Assembly: GCF_005938645.2 (NCBI RefSeq)
Contig: NZ_CP042171.1
Span: 1,674,001 to 1,738,000 of the forward strand
Direction of reading: 5' to 3'
Source of the DNA: Pedobacter sp. KBS0701
GTDB lineage: Bacteria; Bacteroidota; Bacteroidia; Sphingobacteriales; Sphingobacteriaceae
Length of the DNA stretch: 64,000 nucleotides
Below the pieces are notes generated by a model, which searched no databases, was not told the DNA's origin, and saw nothing but the letters and a program-made list of their open reading frames with translations. Of the stretch, positions 16,757 through 25,641 are shown one piece after another. The stretch's first letter is position 1, and every line of letters starts with the position of its first letter. The position numbers were made by a program, and so were the translations under genes.

Positions 16757-18355
16757 CTAATTGTATCCTGGATTTTGTTTCAATTTAGGATTTAAAATTA
16801 GAGCTGAGGCTGGAATCGGCATGAGTCGGTGAAAAGTTTGCGCATCCGTTTTAAAGCCCCATGTACCTTCATACTTTCCAAAGCGTATCATATCGTTACG
16901 GTGCCAGCATTCCCAGGCCATTTCTCTGCAACGTTCTTTATATAAGTCTTCTAAGGTAACTGAGGTCCATGCAGGTGAAGTAGTACGAACGGCACGTAAC
17001 TGATTTACCAATGATAAAGCAGTTTGACCTTGTGTTGGTGTTGCGCCTCTCAATATCGCTTCTGCTTTCATTAACAAAATATCAGAATACCTGAAAACCG
17101 GTACATCATTATTCTGGTTTCTGCTGGATGAGGTACTGTCACAGTAAAATTTATTATTTCTGTATCCCATATTCCAGGCAATTTCATCGTTTCCGGCATC
17201 AAAAGGTCTGGATGCATCTCTAAGGGTAACATTTGGTGTAATATCAACCTGATAGGTAAGGGCATCTGCTCCATCTGAACCGGTATAAAATTGATCATAT
17301 CCTTTTTTTGTGGTAGGCACTGTTACCGGTGAGCCATCATAATATGTCTGTAGTCCTTTGATCCATTGTGCATTCCTTTTATCATTAGGATCATTGAAAT
17401 TAGCATAATATTCAGGCAAGGTACTCATTGGTGCACTTGGCGTAAATTTTAAGCTGTATTTTTTCTGTAAAGAACGAGGTAAGGAGTAACGCGAATAAAT
17501 CATGGTACCATTACTAAAACCCGGATCGAAAGGGATCGCAAAAATAAATTCTTTGATCTGAGGTCCATTATCTATGAAAAACATTTTTCTGTAATCGCTT
17601 TCTAAGCTATAAGGAGAACCTGAAGCCCCAATAATGGCATCGCACATGGCTACTGCTTCATTGTATTTTGGTGTATTAATATAAACTTCTGCATTCAGGT
17701 ACATTTTAGCCAGAATAGCATAAGCTGTATACTTATTTGGGCGGCCATAAGTCGCTGTTCCTACCGCGCTACTTAAATTAGGCAATACTTCCTTAAGTTC
17801 TGCTTCAATAAAGTTGAAAACTTCAAGGCGCGATTTGGTTTCAGGCGGCGTTGTTTGCCCGAAAGTGGTTACAACAGGAATATTCCCCCATAAATCCATC
17901 ATCATGAATAATGCCAGGGCTCTGGTAGCCCTAACTTCTGCTACTGCTGCTGTTTTTCCCGGAGATTCAGCCGCATCTTTCAGTAAGAACAAGCTTTGAT
18001 TTGCTTTACTTATGGTTGCGGAAAGCCAGCCCCAGCCACTATTTACATGGCCATTATCTTTAGTCCAGGTATGCTTATGGTGGTTTTCAAATACGCCACC
18101 ATCATACCAGTTACCGCCCCTGGCAGGCATAATGGCTTCATCAGTACTTAAAGACTGCATAAAGAAATAATCGGTACTCCAGTTTTGGCGAAGCTGTACA
18201 TATACCTGACCGGTTAGCTGTATAAAGTGTTGGTCTGTTTGAGGAAATGTTTCAGGGGTGAGCTGTGTTTCCACTTTCAAGTCCAGTTTATGGCAAGATG
18301 TGAACAGGCTTAGCGATAAAGCTGTACCTGCTATGTATTTAATAAGATTTTTCAT
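16757..18355 (-). CDS. SusD/RagB-family outer-membrane lipoprotein
   Basis: SusD proteins bind glycans at the cell surface and act as the lid of the SusC channel. The 532-residue product has a lipoprotein signal ending LFTSC (Cys20), the tetratricopeptide-like helical body, and the C-terminal region with YSDILLMKAEAILRGATP followed by NQLRAVR, both typical of RagB/SusD. It starts 12 bp after the SusC stop, as expected for the pair. Its binding target cannot be read from sequence, but the downstream enzymes suggest an alpha-mannose and glucosamine-containing glycan. Confidence 0.97.
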   Translation of the reverse strand: MKNLIKYIAGTALSLSLFTSCHKLDLKVETQLTPETFPQTDQHFIQLTGQVYVQLRQNWSTDYFFMQSLSTDEAIMPARGGNWYDGGVFENHHKHTWTKDNGHVNSGWGWLSATISKANQSLFLLKDAAESPGKTAAVAEVRATRALALFMMMDLWGNIPVVTTFGQTTPPETKSRLEVFNFIEAELKEVLPNLSSAVGTATYGRPNKYTAYAILAKMYLNAEVYINTPKYNEAVAMCDAIIGASGSPYSLESDYRKMFFIDNGPQIKEFIFAIPFDPGFSNGTMIYSRYSLPRSLQKKYSLKFTPSAPMSTLPEYYANFNDPNDKRNAQWIKGLQTYYDGSPVTVPTTKKGYDQFYTGSDGADALTYQVDITPNVTLRDASRPFDAGNDEIAWNMGYRNNKFYCDSTSSSRNQNNDVPVFRYSDILLMKAEAILRGATPTQGQTALSLVNQLRAVRTTSPAWTSVTLEDLYKERCREMAWECWHRNDMIRFGKYEGTWGFKTDAQTFHRLMPIPASALILNPKLKQNPGYN

Positions 18356-18367
18356 CTTTTGTGATTT

Positions 18368-21300
18368 TTAATTAAATGATACGTTTAACCCGAATAAAAA
18401 TGTTCTGGTTTTAGGGTAAAAGTTATTGGTATCTACACCCGGAGCAGTACCGCCCTGGTTAATTTCCGGGTCGATGCCTTTATAGCCTGTTATTACAAAC
18501 AGGTTATTCGCTGTAGTATACAAACGGATAGCGTTTACACCAGGAATAAGACCTTTTTTGAAAGTATACCCAAGCGTAGCATTATCTAAACGCAGGTAAC
18601 TACCATTTTCCAGGAACCTGCTCGAATATTTATAGGAGTTGAAATCAGCTGGTGATTCATTTTCAACCTCTACCGGTATATTGGTAAACTGTGCAGTGCT
18701 CGGTCTGAACAAATCAGCACGGGTAACGTTCATAATTTTAACGCCTAACGCCGCTCTCATAAATACACTTAAATCAAAATTCTTATATCTTAAATTGTTT
18801 GACCAACCTAACAGCGCTTTCGGTTGCGCATTGCCAAGAATATAATAGTCGGTTTTGTTAAGCGGGGTCTTTGTTATATTTCCTGCAGCGTCATAATACT
18901 GTGAAACACCATTTGCATCTTTACCTGCATACTTAAAGGTGAAAAAAGTTCCGATTGGCTGCCCTGGTTTTAGTATTTGAAGTGTTGCACCACTTTGTCC
19001 GGCACCATCAGGAGAAACAGTAAGGCGATCCTCGATATTGAATCTGCTATCATCTGATAAGGTAATGATTTTATTTTGGTTATGCGCCAGGTTAAATCCG
19101 GTAGTCCAGCTGAAGTTATCCGTGCTTACTGGCGTACCGTTTAAAGCCACCTCAATACCTTTGTTGCTCAGACTACCAACATTTGCCGTATAAGAACCTG
19201 CTGGGTATAAGTTCGGATCAACGCCAAATGTCAAAATCAGATCGGTTGTTTTTTTATCATATAGGTCTACAGATCCTGTTAACCTGCCATTAAATAGTCC
19301 AAAATCTAAACCTATATTGGTCGTAGCGGTTTTCTCCCATCTTAAATCAGGGTTTTCGTTTTGGATTGCGCCATAGGCACCTTCTCTCGGCGAACCGTTA
19401 TAATAAAATTGTCCTACCTGCCCATAAATGAGTTTAGTGGTCAAGGGGGCAAAACCAAGCGAGTTACCCGCAATACCATAACTACCCCTTAATTTAAGGG
19501 TTTTAATTACACCTACATTTTTAAAGAAATTTTCCTGATCAATGTTCCATGCTGCACCTACAGATGGGAAATATCCCCATTTCTCATTAGCACCAAATAC
19601 ATTCGACCCGTCTTTTCTAATCGATCCTTGTAAAAGATATTTGTTTTTATAATTATAATTTACCCTTGCAAAATCAGAGATCATCAAAATTTCCTGATAA
19701 GTTACATTTGGATTAAAATCAACTCTAAAATCAGTTACCGCGTATGGGTTTCCTAAACTTAAATTATTATAACTAACCTGGTTAATCGGGAAATTTGTAG
19801 AGGTAGCCTGAAACCCATCATTATTTAGCGATTGCTGATAAGAATAACCAACAACGGCATTGATGTCGTGGTCACCAAATTTTTTATTCCAGGTTAAATA
19901 CGTTTCTATAATTTTATTGGTGTTTTGATAGGCATTTCTAACCGCCAAGCCATCTTTACCCACCAGGGTTACAAAGCTAGGTGTTGCCGGTGGTTCTGGC
20001 GTGTTACGAACATTGTTATACCTGGAAGTATAGATGTTATTATAAAATGCACCATAAACATTTTGGCTATTCTGGTAAGATGCAGAAACATCGTAAGAGA
20101 AGCCAAATGGTAATTTTAAGTTAACGGTTAAATTTCCTAAGATATTTTTATTCTTCAGGTTCTCTGTACCGTTTTCAAGCATAGAAACCGGATTATAATA
20201 GCTGGTCTGGATTAAGTTATCGAAATAAGACCCATCAGGATTTTTTACCGGTGCTGTTGGCAGGTAAGTAAGCATTTGCGATAGCACGGTATTACGATAT
20301 GGAACCAGATTAGCGTTGGTTACCGAGTTGCTAATGTTCAATCCGATCTTCAACTTATCGTTTAAAGCTTTTTGTTCAATCCCGATGCGACCGATAAATC
20401 TGTCTAAATCGCTGGTTTTGATAATTCCTTCTTGTTTAAAATAATTTAAACTGGCATTGTAGGTAGTTTTTTCCGTACCACCACTTAAAGAGACGTTGTG
20501 GTTGTATGATAAAGCATTACTGCGTTGTACCTCGTTTTGCCAATTGGTATTAGCACCTTTATCATTGGCTGGTGTAAGGGCGGAATTGCTTTTCGCTAGG
20601 AATGCCTTTAACTGATCAGCATTCATCATGTCATACCGGTTAGATACGTTTTCTACACCAAAGTAACCATTGTAAGCAATCTGTGTTGCACCTGCTACAC
20701 CTCTTTTGGTGGTTACCATAATTACACCATTTGCAGCCCTGTTACCATAAATAGCGGCAGCTGCAGCATCTTTTAGTACATCGATCGAAGCAATATCATC
20801 TGGTGCCAGAATTGAAATGTCGGCACCAACCACACCATCAATTACAAATAACGGCGATTGTGCACCATCGCGAAGGGTAGATGCACCACGCATAATGATT
20901 GCTGCATTTTGGCTAGGATCTCCATTTCTGGTAATGTTTAATCCCGGTACTTTACCTTGTAACATCTGGCCAATATCACTAATGGCCCCTTTATTCAAAT
21001 CATCACCTTTAACCGTAGATATGGAACTGGTTAACGCTTTTCTTGAACTTTTACCATAACCCACTACAACCACATCATTAAGAGCGGCCGTAGATTCTAA
21101 GATAGTGACTTTATAGGTAGATGCTGTACCTACGGTAAGTTCTTTAGTTTGATAGCCCAGGAAACTGAAAAGAATTTTGTCGCCGGTTTTTGCTGAAATG
21201 CTGAATGATCCATCTGTACCTGTGGAAGTTACTTTCGAGGTACCTTTTACTGAAACAGACGCACCGATTACAGGCTGGTTTGTATTATCTAATAAATTTC

Positions 21301-21409
21301 CAGTAATTTTTCGTTCAGTTTGCGCGTAGGCAACATTGAACACCTGGCTGATAAGTAAAAGCAGCATAAATATGCCACTATACTTTAAGCGTGTACATTT
21401 AAATCTCAT
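18368..21409 (-). CDS. SusC/RagA-family TonB-dependent receptor
   Basis: The 1013-residue outer-membrane channel imports oligosaccharides using TonB energy. In order: a signal peptide (about 1-30, ending AYAQ), a carboxypeptidase-D-like regulatory domain (about 34-115, ITGNLLDNTNQPVIGASVSV), the TonB box region LNDVVVVGYGKSSRKA, a plug domain with GDPSQNAAIIMRGASTL, and a C-terminal 22-strand barrel ending in FGLNVSFN with the usual aromatic end. No extra anti-sigma STN domain is present. It lies 60 bp downstream of the inositol oxygenase gene, so a single transcript from the upstream operator is likely. Confidence 0.97.
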   Translation of the reverse strand: MRFKCTRLKYSGIFMLLLLISQVFNVAYAQTERKITGNLLDNTNQPVIGASVSVKGTSKVTSTGTDGSFSISAKTGDKILFSFLGYQTKELTVGTASTYKVTILESTAALNDVVVVGYGKSSRKALTSSISTVKGDDLNKGAISDIGQMLQGKVPGLNITRNGDPSQNAAIIMRGASTLRDGAQSPLFVIDGVVGADISILAPDDIASIDVLKDAAAAAIYGNRAANGVIMVTTKRGVAGATQIAYNGYFGVENVSNRYDMMNADQLKAFLAKSNSALTPANDKGANTNWQNEVQRSNALSYNHNVSLSGGTEKTTYNASLNYFKQEGIIKTSDLDRFIGRIGIEQKALNDKLKIGLNISNSVTNANLVPYRNTVLSQMLTYLPTAPVKNPDGSYFDNLIQTSYYNPVSMLENGTENLKNKNILGNLTVNLKLPFGFSYDVSASYQNSQNVYGAFYNNIYTSRYNNVRNTPEPPATPSFVTLVGKDGLAVRNAYQNTNKIIETYLTWNKKFGDHDINAVVGYSYQQSLNNDGFQATSTNFPINQVSYNNLSLGNPYAVTDFRVDFNPNVTYQEILMISDFARVNYNYKNKYLLQGSIRKDGSNVFGANEKWGYFPSVGAAWNIDQENFFKNVGVIKTLKLRGSYGIAGNSLGFAPLTTKLIYGQVGQFYYNGSPREGAYGAIQNENPDLRWEKTATTNIGLDFGLFNGRLTGSVDLYDKKTTDLILTFGVDPNLYPAGSYTANVGSLSNKGIEVALNGTPVSTDNFSWTTGFNLAHNQNKIITLSDDSRFNIEDRLTVSPDGAGQSGATLQILKPGQPIGTFFTFKYAGKDANGVSQYYDAAGNITKTPLNKTDYYILGNAQPKALLGWSNNLRYKNFDLSVFMRAALGVKIMNVTRADLFRPSTAQFTNIPVEVENESPADFNSYKYSSRFLENGSYLRLDNATLGYTFKKGLIPGVNAIRLYTTANNLFVITGYKGIDPEINQGGTAPGVDTNNFYPKTRTFLFGLNVSFN

Positions 21410-21469
21410 GATTTTTGTAAAATTAGATTCATAAATTGTTTATTTGGTTATTAATGTTTGGAGATAGAA

Positions 21470-22357
21470 TTAAAATTTAATAGTAGCCGGTAAATATTTA
21501 GCCACCAGTGCTTTGTAATAAGGCTGCAGTTCTTCCCAGCTTTTCTGATTGGGGTTTTTAGAATATAAATCGTAAGGGTTAAACAGGTTAACCCATTTAA
21601 ACATTTCATGGTCTTTTTCATTCATCAGGTGCTCATACGCATTTTCCCTGTGCTGTGAATAAAAGGAATGGTAACGGAGCATATATAAACCTGGTTCTGG
21701 CAGGTAGGGCTTCATCATGTGGTATACATATTCATCATGCCCCCAAGACATATCTACATGATCCAGGCCGCAATTTTGAGTGTAGACACCCAATTTGGTT
21801 TGATAAGTTTCATTATTATAATCGGGATTCTGACTGAAAAATTCCGGATAAACAATTTTATCTGAATACGCACATCCTACCGGGAAAGTATCACCAACTA
21901 CGGCCCATTGTGGCTCTCCGAATAAACAAAGCACTTTACCCATATCGTGGATTAACCCAACCAATACCATCCAATCGGGATGGCCGTCGTTTCTGATGGC
22001 CTCAGACGTCTGCAACAGGTGTTGCATCTGGTCTAAATCGGTATCCGGATCAGAATCATCCACCAGCTTATTCAGAAAATCAAACGCACTCCAGATTGGC
22101 ATCTCTTGCTTGTCGAACTTTAAGTAATCTGCTTTTTTCTGTTTTACGAAATCGTATGTTTGATAGGTATGGTTAAGCCTGTAAAACTCTTTTACACTGT
22201 CTTTTTCTGTTTCTTCGTAATTTCTGAACTGCTCTTCTTTTTTGTCAGCATTGATGTTTTTAGGATCCGGATAGCGGGTTAATATATCCTCTTCCCATTG
22301 ATCAAGATTTTGCAATGGATTTTGATTGTCCTCTGAAGATGCACTTTGGTTTCTCAT
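21470..22357 (-). CDS. miox: myo-Inositol oxygenase (MIOX family)
   Basis: MIOX uses a mixed-valent di-iron centre and O2 to cleave myo-inositol to D-glucuronate. The 295-residue product aligns closely with the animal enzyme through GLIHDMGKVLCLFGEPQWAV and SWGHDEYVYHMMKP. All six iron ligands are visible: His113, His137, Asp138, His207, His230 and Asp263. No signal peptide, so it acts in the cytoplasm. I chose the start MRNQSASSEDNQ; the longer frame to 22444 has an N-terminus unlike the family. It appears to be the first gene of the run leading into susC. A LacI-type operator lies about 100 bp upstream. MIOX is common in eukaryotes and sparse in bacteria. Confidence 0.95.
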   Translation of the reverse strand: MRNQSASSEDNQNPLQNLDQWEEDILTRYPDPKNINADKKEEQFRNYEETEKDSVKEFYRLNHTYQTYDFVKQKKADYLKFDKQEMPIWSAFDFLNKLVDDSDPDTDLDQMQHLLQTSEAIRNDGHPDWMVLVGLIHDMGKVLCLFGEPQWAVVGDTFPVGCAYSDKIVYPEFFSQNPDYNNETYQTKLGVYTQNCGLDHVDMSWGHDEYVYHMMKPYLPEPGLYMLRYHSFYSQHRENAYEHLMNEKDHEMFKWVNLFNPYDLYSKNPNQKSWEELQPYYKALVAKYLPATIKF

Positions 22358-22830
22358 AAGGCTAGAAATTGATTTGTATGAAATTTTGTTGGTTGTTGGG
22401 TTAAAGTTGAGTTTTTGAAAGCTTAAAATTTTATGTTTCACCAACTTTATTTACTTAAACGATTACGTAAAATCCTGTTTTGGATTAAAAAATATGGTTT
22501 AAAATGTTTAAATTTAAGTAGTTATGATTTTTGGCTGATTTGACTGAACGTATGTTAGAGAAAAGACAAAAGAAAAAAATGAACGGTGATGTAACGATTA
22601 TTTTATATTTTCGTTCGCGGCCAGATATTTATTCCGGTAGGAAAAGATATCTGCTGCTTACTCAGCTAACTTGTTTCTGAACATCAACTTCACCTGGTTA
22701 TATCCGTATAGCCAGGAAGCAGCTGTTTTTGATGAAGTTGCTGGTGAAAAAAAGGGAGGATTTGGCTTATCTCAATGCTCTTGGTGAAGCCAGGTAAACT
22801 TCAAAAAACTAACAAAACAAAATTAAAGAC
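22358..22830. other. Divergent control region
   Basis: The 473 bp between the inositol oxygenase gene (minus) and the LacI gene (plus) hold no convincing gene. It contains the operator candidate at 22455-22470 and should carry the promoters of both transcripts. The stretch near 22680-22810 has loosely repeated CACCTGG / CCAGG words that could form a hairpin in the LacI leader. Confidence 0.6.
22455..22470. promoter_or_regulatory. LacI-type operator candidate before inositol oxygenase
   Basis: TTAAACGATTACGTAA is a near-palindrome with the CG centre typical of LacI-family sites. On the minus strand it reads TTACGTAATCGTTTAA and shares the ACGTAAwCGTTT pattern with 23872-23888. Its place about 98 bp before the start codon and next to a LacI gene fits operator function. 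Confidence 0.55.
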
Positions 22831-23838
22831 ATGGCGGAAACAGTTAATATTAAGCGGTTGGCTCAGGAATTGAATATTTCTATTGCAACCGTTTCTAAGG
22901 CCCTCAACGACAGCTATGAAATCAGTTTAAAAACCAAAAACAGGGTGTGGACTTTGGCTAAGGAACTGAATTATACACCAAATCCGGCAGCGAGTAACCT
23001 TCGGAGCAACAAAACCAAAACTGTTGCAGTAGTTATACCCTGCGTAGCCAATAATTTTTTCTCCTTATCTATCATGGGAATTGAAGAAATAGCCCGACAG
23101 CATGGTTACCATGTGCTCATTTATCAAACCCATGAAAATATAGAAGCAGAAAAAGCTTTCACCAATAGTTTGTTAAACGGGAGGGTAGATGGTATTCTTA
23201 CTTCCGTATCAAGCAGTGAATACAATAGTGAATATTACGCCAATCTGGTTAAGAAAATCCCTCTGGTATTTTTTGATCGGGTATATGAAAACCTGGATGC
23301 GGTTAAAGTAACTACTGATGATTATGAGATTGCTTTCCAGGCCACTGAACATTTAATTGAGTGCGGCTGTACCAAAATTGCCTATTTATTTGGCCTCGAA
23401 AATCTTCCGGCAGGTAAAGCAAGGTTTGCCGGTTATCTCGATGCACTGAAATTACATGGGATAATGGCTTCGGATGAAGTCATTGTTAAATATCATGATG
23501 ACGAAGAATTTAACCTGCAACAGATCAAGGAATTGCTTGGGAAGTATAAACCCGATGCACTTTTTTCTTCTATTGAAGAATTCATCATTCCTGCTTATTG
23601 CGCTTGCAGGGAATTGGGTTTGCAGATTCCGGATGATATTAAAGTTCTCAGTTTTTCTAACCTGAGTACGGCAAAGCTCTTAAGCCCCTCGCTTACCACA
23701 ATTTCGCAGCCTGCCTTCGAAATTGGACGTGAAGCGGCAAAATGCCTTTTCAAAATCCTTAACAATAAACAACTGGACGATGAACAGAATATCATATTGA
23801 AATCGGTGCTGACCAAACGCGAATCTACAGGTTGTTAA
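22831..23838 (+). CDS. LacI-family transcriptional regulator
   Basis: The 335-residue protein has the N-terminal LacI helix-turn-helix (VNIKRLAQELNISIATVSKA, residues 5-24), a hinge with NPAASNLRSN, and a periplasmic-binding-protein-like effector domain from about residue 60 (TKTVAVVIP) to the end. Such regulators bind palindromes centred on CG and release them on binding a small sugar or related molecule. Two well-placed palindromes flank this gene, before the inositol oxygenase gene and before the symporter gene, so it likely controls both. The effector may be inositol, a uronate or an oligosaccharide; which one cannot be told. Confidence 0.95.
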   Translation: MAETVNIKRLAQELNISIATVSKALNDSYEISLKTKNRVWTLAKELNYTPNPAASNLRSNKTKTVAVVIPCVANNFFSLSIMGIEEIARQHGYHVLIYQTHENIEAEKAFTNSLLNGRVDGILTSVSSSEYNSEYYANLVKKIPLVFFDRVYENLDAVKVTTDDYEIAFQATEHLIECGCTKIAYLFGLENLPAGKARFAGYLDALKLHGIMASDEVIVKYHDDEEFNLQQIKELLGKYKPDALFSSIEEFIIPAYCACRELGLQIPDDIKVLSFSNLSTAKLLSPSLTTISQPAFEIGREAAKCLFKILNNKQLDDEQNIILKSVLTKRESTGC

Positions 23839-23871
23839 CAGGCTGAATTTAAGTTATAGCTAGCTGATACG

Positions 23872-23888
23872 CGAAAACGTTTACGTAA
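23872..23888. promoter_or_regulatory. LacI-type operator candidate before symporter
   Basis: CGAAAACGTTTACGTAA contains the palindromic core AAACGTTT and sits about 75 bp before the symporter start, in the gap after the regulator gene. It shares the ACGTAAwCGTTT pattern (minus strand) with the site before the inositol oxygenase gene. Confidence 0.6.
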
Positions 23889-23962
23889 TTAAATAATCGA
23901 ATTAAACCTTCAACATTGGGATTTTTTCTGACTTTTAAAAAAACCAAATGTAAAAAACCCTT

Positions 23963-25591
23963 ATGAATCACTTGTCTGTATTCGATTATGTTGTTTTTTT
24001 AATGTATTTTATCATTGTTTCGGTATACGGCTATTGGGTTTATCGAAGCAAGAAAAAAAAGCGTACTGATACGAAGGATTATTTTTTGGCAGAAGGCTCA
24101 CTCACCTGGTGGGCAATTGGTGCATCTATCATTGCTTCTAATATTTCTGCCGAACATTTTATTGGCATGTCGGGTTCGGGTTTTGCAATGGGGCTCGCCA
24201 TTGCCAGTTACGAATGGATGGCTGCCGCTACATTAATTATTGTGGCTATATTCTTTCTGCCCATTTACATTAAGAACAAAATTTACACCATGCCACAGTT
24301 TCTGTCTAACCGTTATAATAATACGGTAAGTACATTAATGGCAGTTTTTTGGTTACTTGTTTATGTATTTGTAAACTTAACTTCCATTTTCTTTCTTGGT
24401 GCCATTGCTATTGAAACGATTACGGGCATTCCTTTTAATATATGCATCATTTTCCTGGCTATTTTTTCTGCTATTATCACCCTTGGCGGCATGAAGGTAA
24501 TTGGTTATACTGATGTGATACAGGTTTTTGTTTTAGTGGCAGGCGGATTGATTACCTGTTATATGGCGCTTAAACTTGTAGCTGAAAAATTGGATGCACC
24601 CAGCGTTTTGGCCTCTCTTCCATTATTGCGCAGCGAAGCATCTGATCACTTTCATATGATATTTTCTAAAGGAGATAAATTTTACAGCGAATTGCCTGGT
24701 ATTGCGGTACTGGTAGGTGGTTTGTGGATCAATAATTTAAATTATTGGGGTTGTAACCAGTATATTGTTCAGCGGGCATTGGGAGCCGATTTAAAGACCG
24801 GGCGTAACGGATTAATATTTGCCGCATTTTTGAAATTACTCATTCCGGTAATTGTTGTTATCCCAGGTATTGCTGCCTACGTGCTTTATCAGCGTGGTTA
24901 TTTCCATTCCGAAATGCTTGATGCAGCCGGAACTGTTAAACCTGATCATGCATACCCGGTTCTCATGAATTTATTACCCGCAGGAATAAAAGGACTTGCT
25001 TTTGCTGCGCTTACTGCCGCTATAGTAGCCTCACTTGCCGGAAAATGTAATAGCATTGCCACTATTTTTACACTTGATATTTACAAGAAGTTTATCAAAC
25101 CCGAAGCATCAGAAACACGATTGGTTTCAGTTGGTCGCTGGTCTGTGGTTGTCGCATCTTTAATTGCTATCGTTATCGCTCCTGCATTGCGGAGTTTCGA
25201 TCAGGTTTATCAGTTTATTCAGGAATATGTTGGTTTTATTTCGCCGGGTGTTTTTGCGATCTTTTTACTAGGCTTTTTCTGGAAGAAAACCACTTCACGT
25301 GCTGCGCTTGTCGCTTCTTTATTAACCATCCCTTTATCTGCTTTTTTTAAATTCCTGCCTGCGCTAAGCAGCGGCGCTATTGCACCGATTCCTTTCTTGA
25401 ATAGAATGTCATGGGTATTTGTGATTATTATGGTTTTAATGGTTCTGGTAACCTTAACGGATCCTAAAAGTAAAGATAACCCGCAGGGACTGGAGATTGA
25501 TAGCAGTATGTTTAAGGTTACTCCGGCATTTACCATTGCCTCGGTTATTATTTGTGGTATTCTTGCAGCGCTTTATACCGTTTTTTGGTAA
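23963..25591 (+). CDS. Sodium/solute symporter, SSS (SLC5) family
   Basis: This 542-residue inner-membrane protein should take up a sugar, polyol or acid together with sodium. It has the expected 13-14 hydrophobic helices; the segment ASIIASNISAEHFIGMSGSG near residues 52-71 is the family's unwound first core helix, and the sugar-type SSS signature region follows around LAFAALTAAIVASLAGKCNS. The closest group by look is the vSGLT-like glucose/inositol branch. It heads a transcript with the GH28-like gene (50 bp gap) and follows a LacI operator candidate. myo-Inositol or a uronate are the best guesses from context. Confidence 0.93.
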   Translation: MNHLSVFDYVVFLMYFIIVSVYGYWVYRSKKKKRTDTKDYFLAEGSLTWWAIGASIIASNISAEHFIGMSGSGFAMGLAIASYEWMAAATLIIVAIFFLPIYIKNKIYTMPQFLSNRYNNTVSTLMAVFWLLVYVFVNLTSIFFLGAIAIETITGIPFNICIIFLAIFSAIITLGGMKVIGYTDVIQVFVLVAGGLITCYMALKLVAEKLDAPSVLASLPLLRSEASDHFHMIFSKGDKFYSELPGIAVLVGGLWINNLNYWGCNQYIVQRALGADLKTGRNGLIFAAFLKLLIPVIVVIPGIAAYVLYQRGYFHSEMLDAAGTVKPDHAYPVLMNLLPAGIKGLAFAALTAAIVASLAGKCNSIATIFTLDIYKKFIKPEASETRLVSVGRWSVVVASLIAIVIAPALRSFDQVYQFIQEYVGFISPGVFAIFLLGFFWKKTTSRAALVASLLTIPLSAFFKFLPALSSGAIAPIPFLNRMSWVFVIIMVLMVLVTLTDPKSKDNPQGLEIDSSMFKVTPAFTIASVIICGILAALYTVFW

Positions 25592-25641
25592 GTGAGTATG
25601 TACTTAAAATAACCCAATTTATATTTATAACGAATTGAAAA

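Noticed and set aside
18378..18392. LacI-like word near the susC/susD junction
   Set aside because: It is inside the conserved last codons of susC and lacks the full palindrome, so protein coding explains it.
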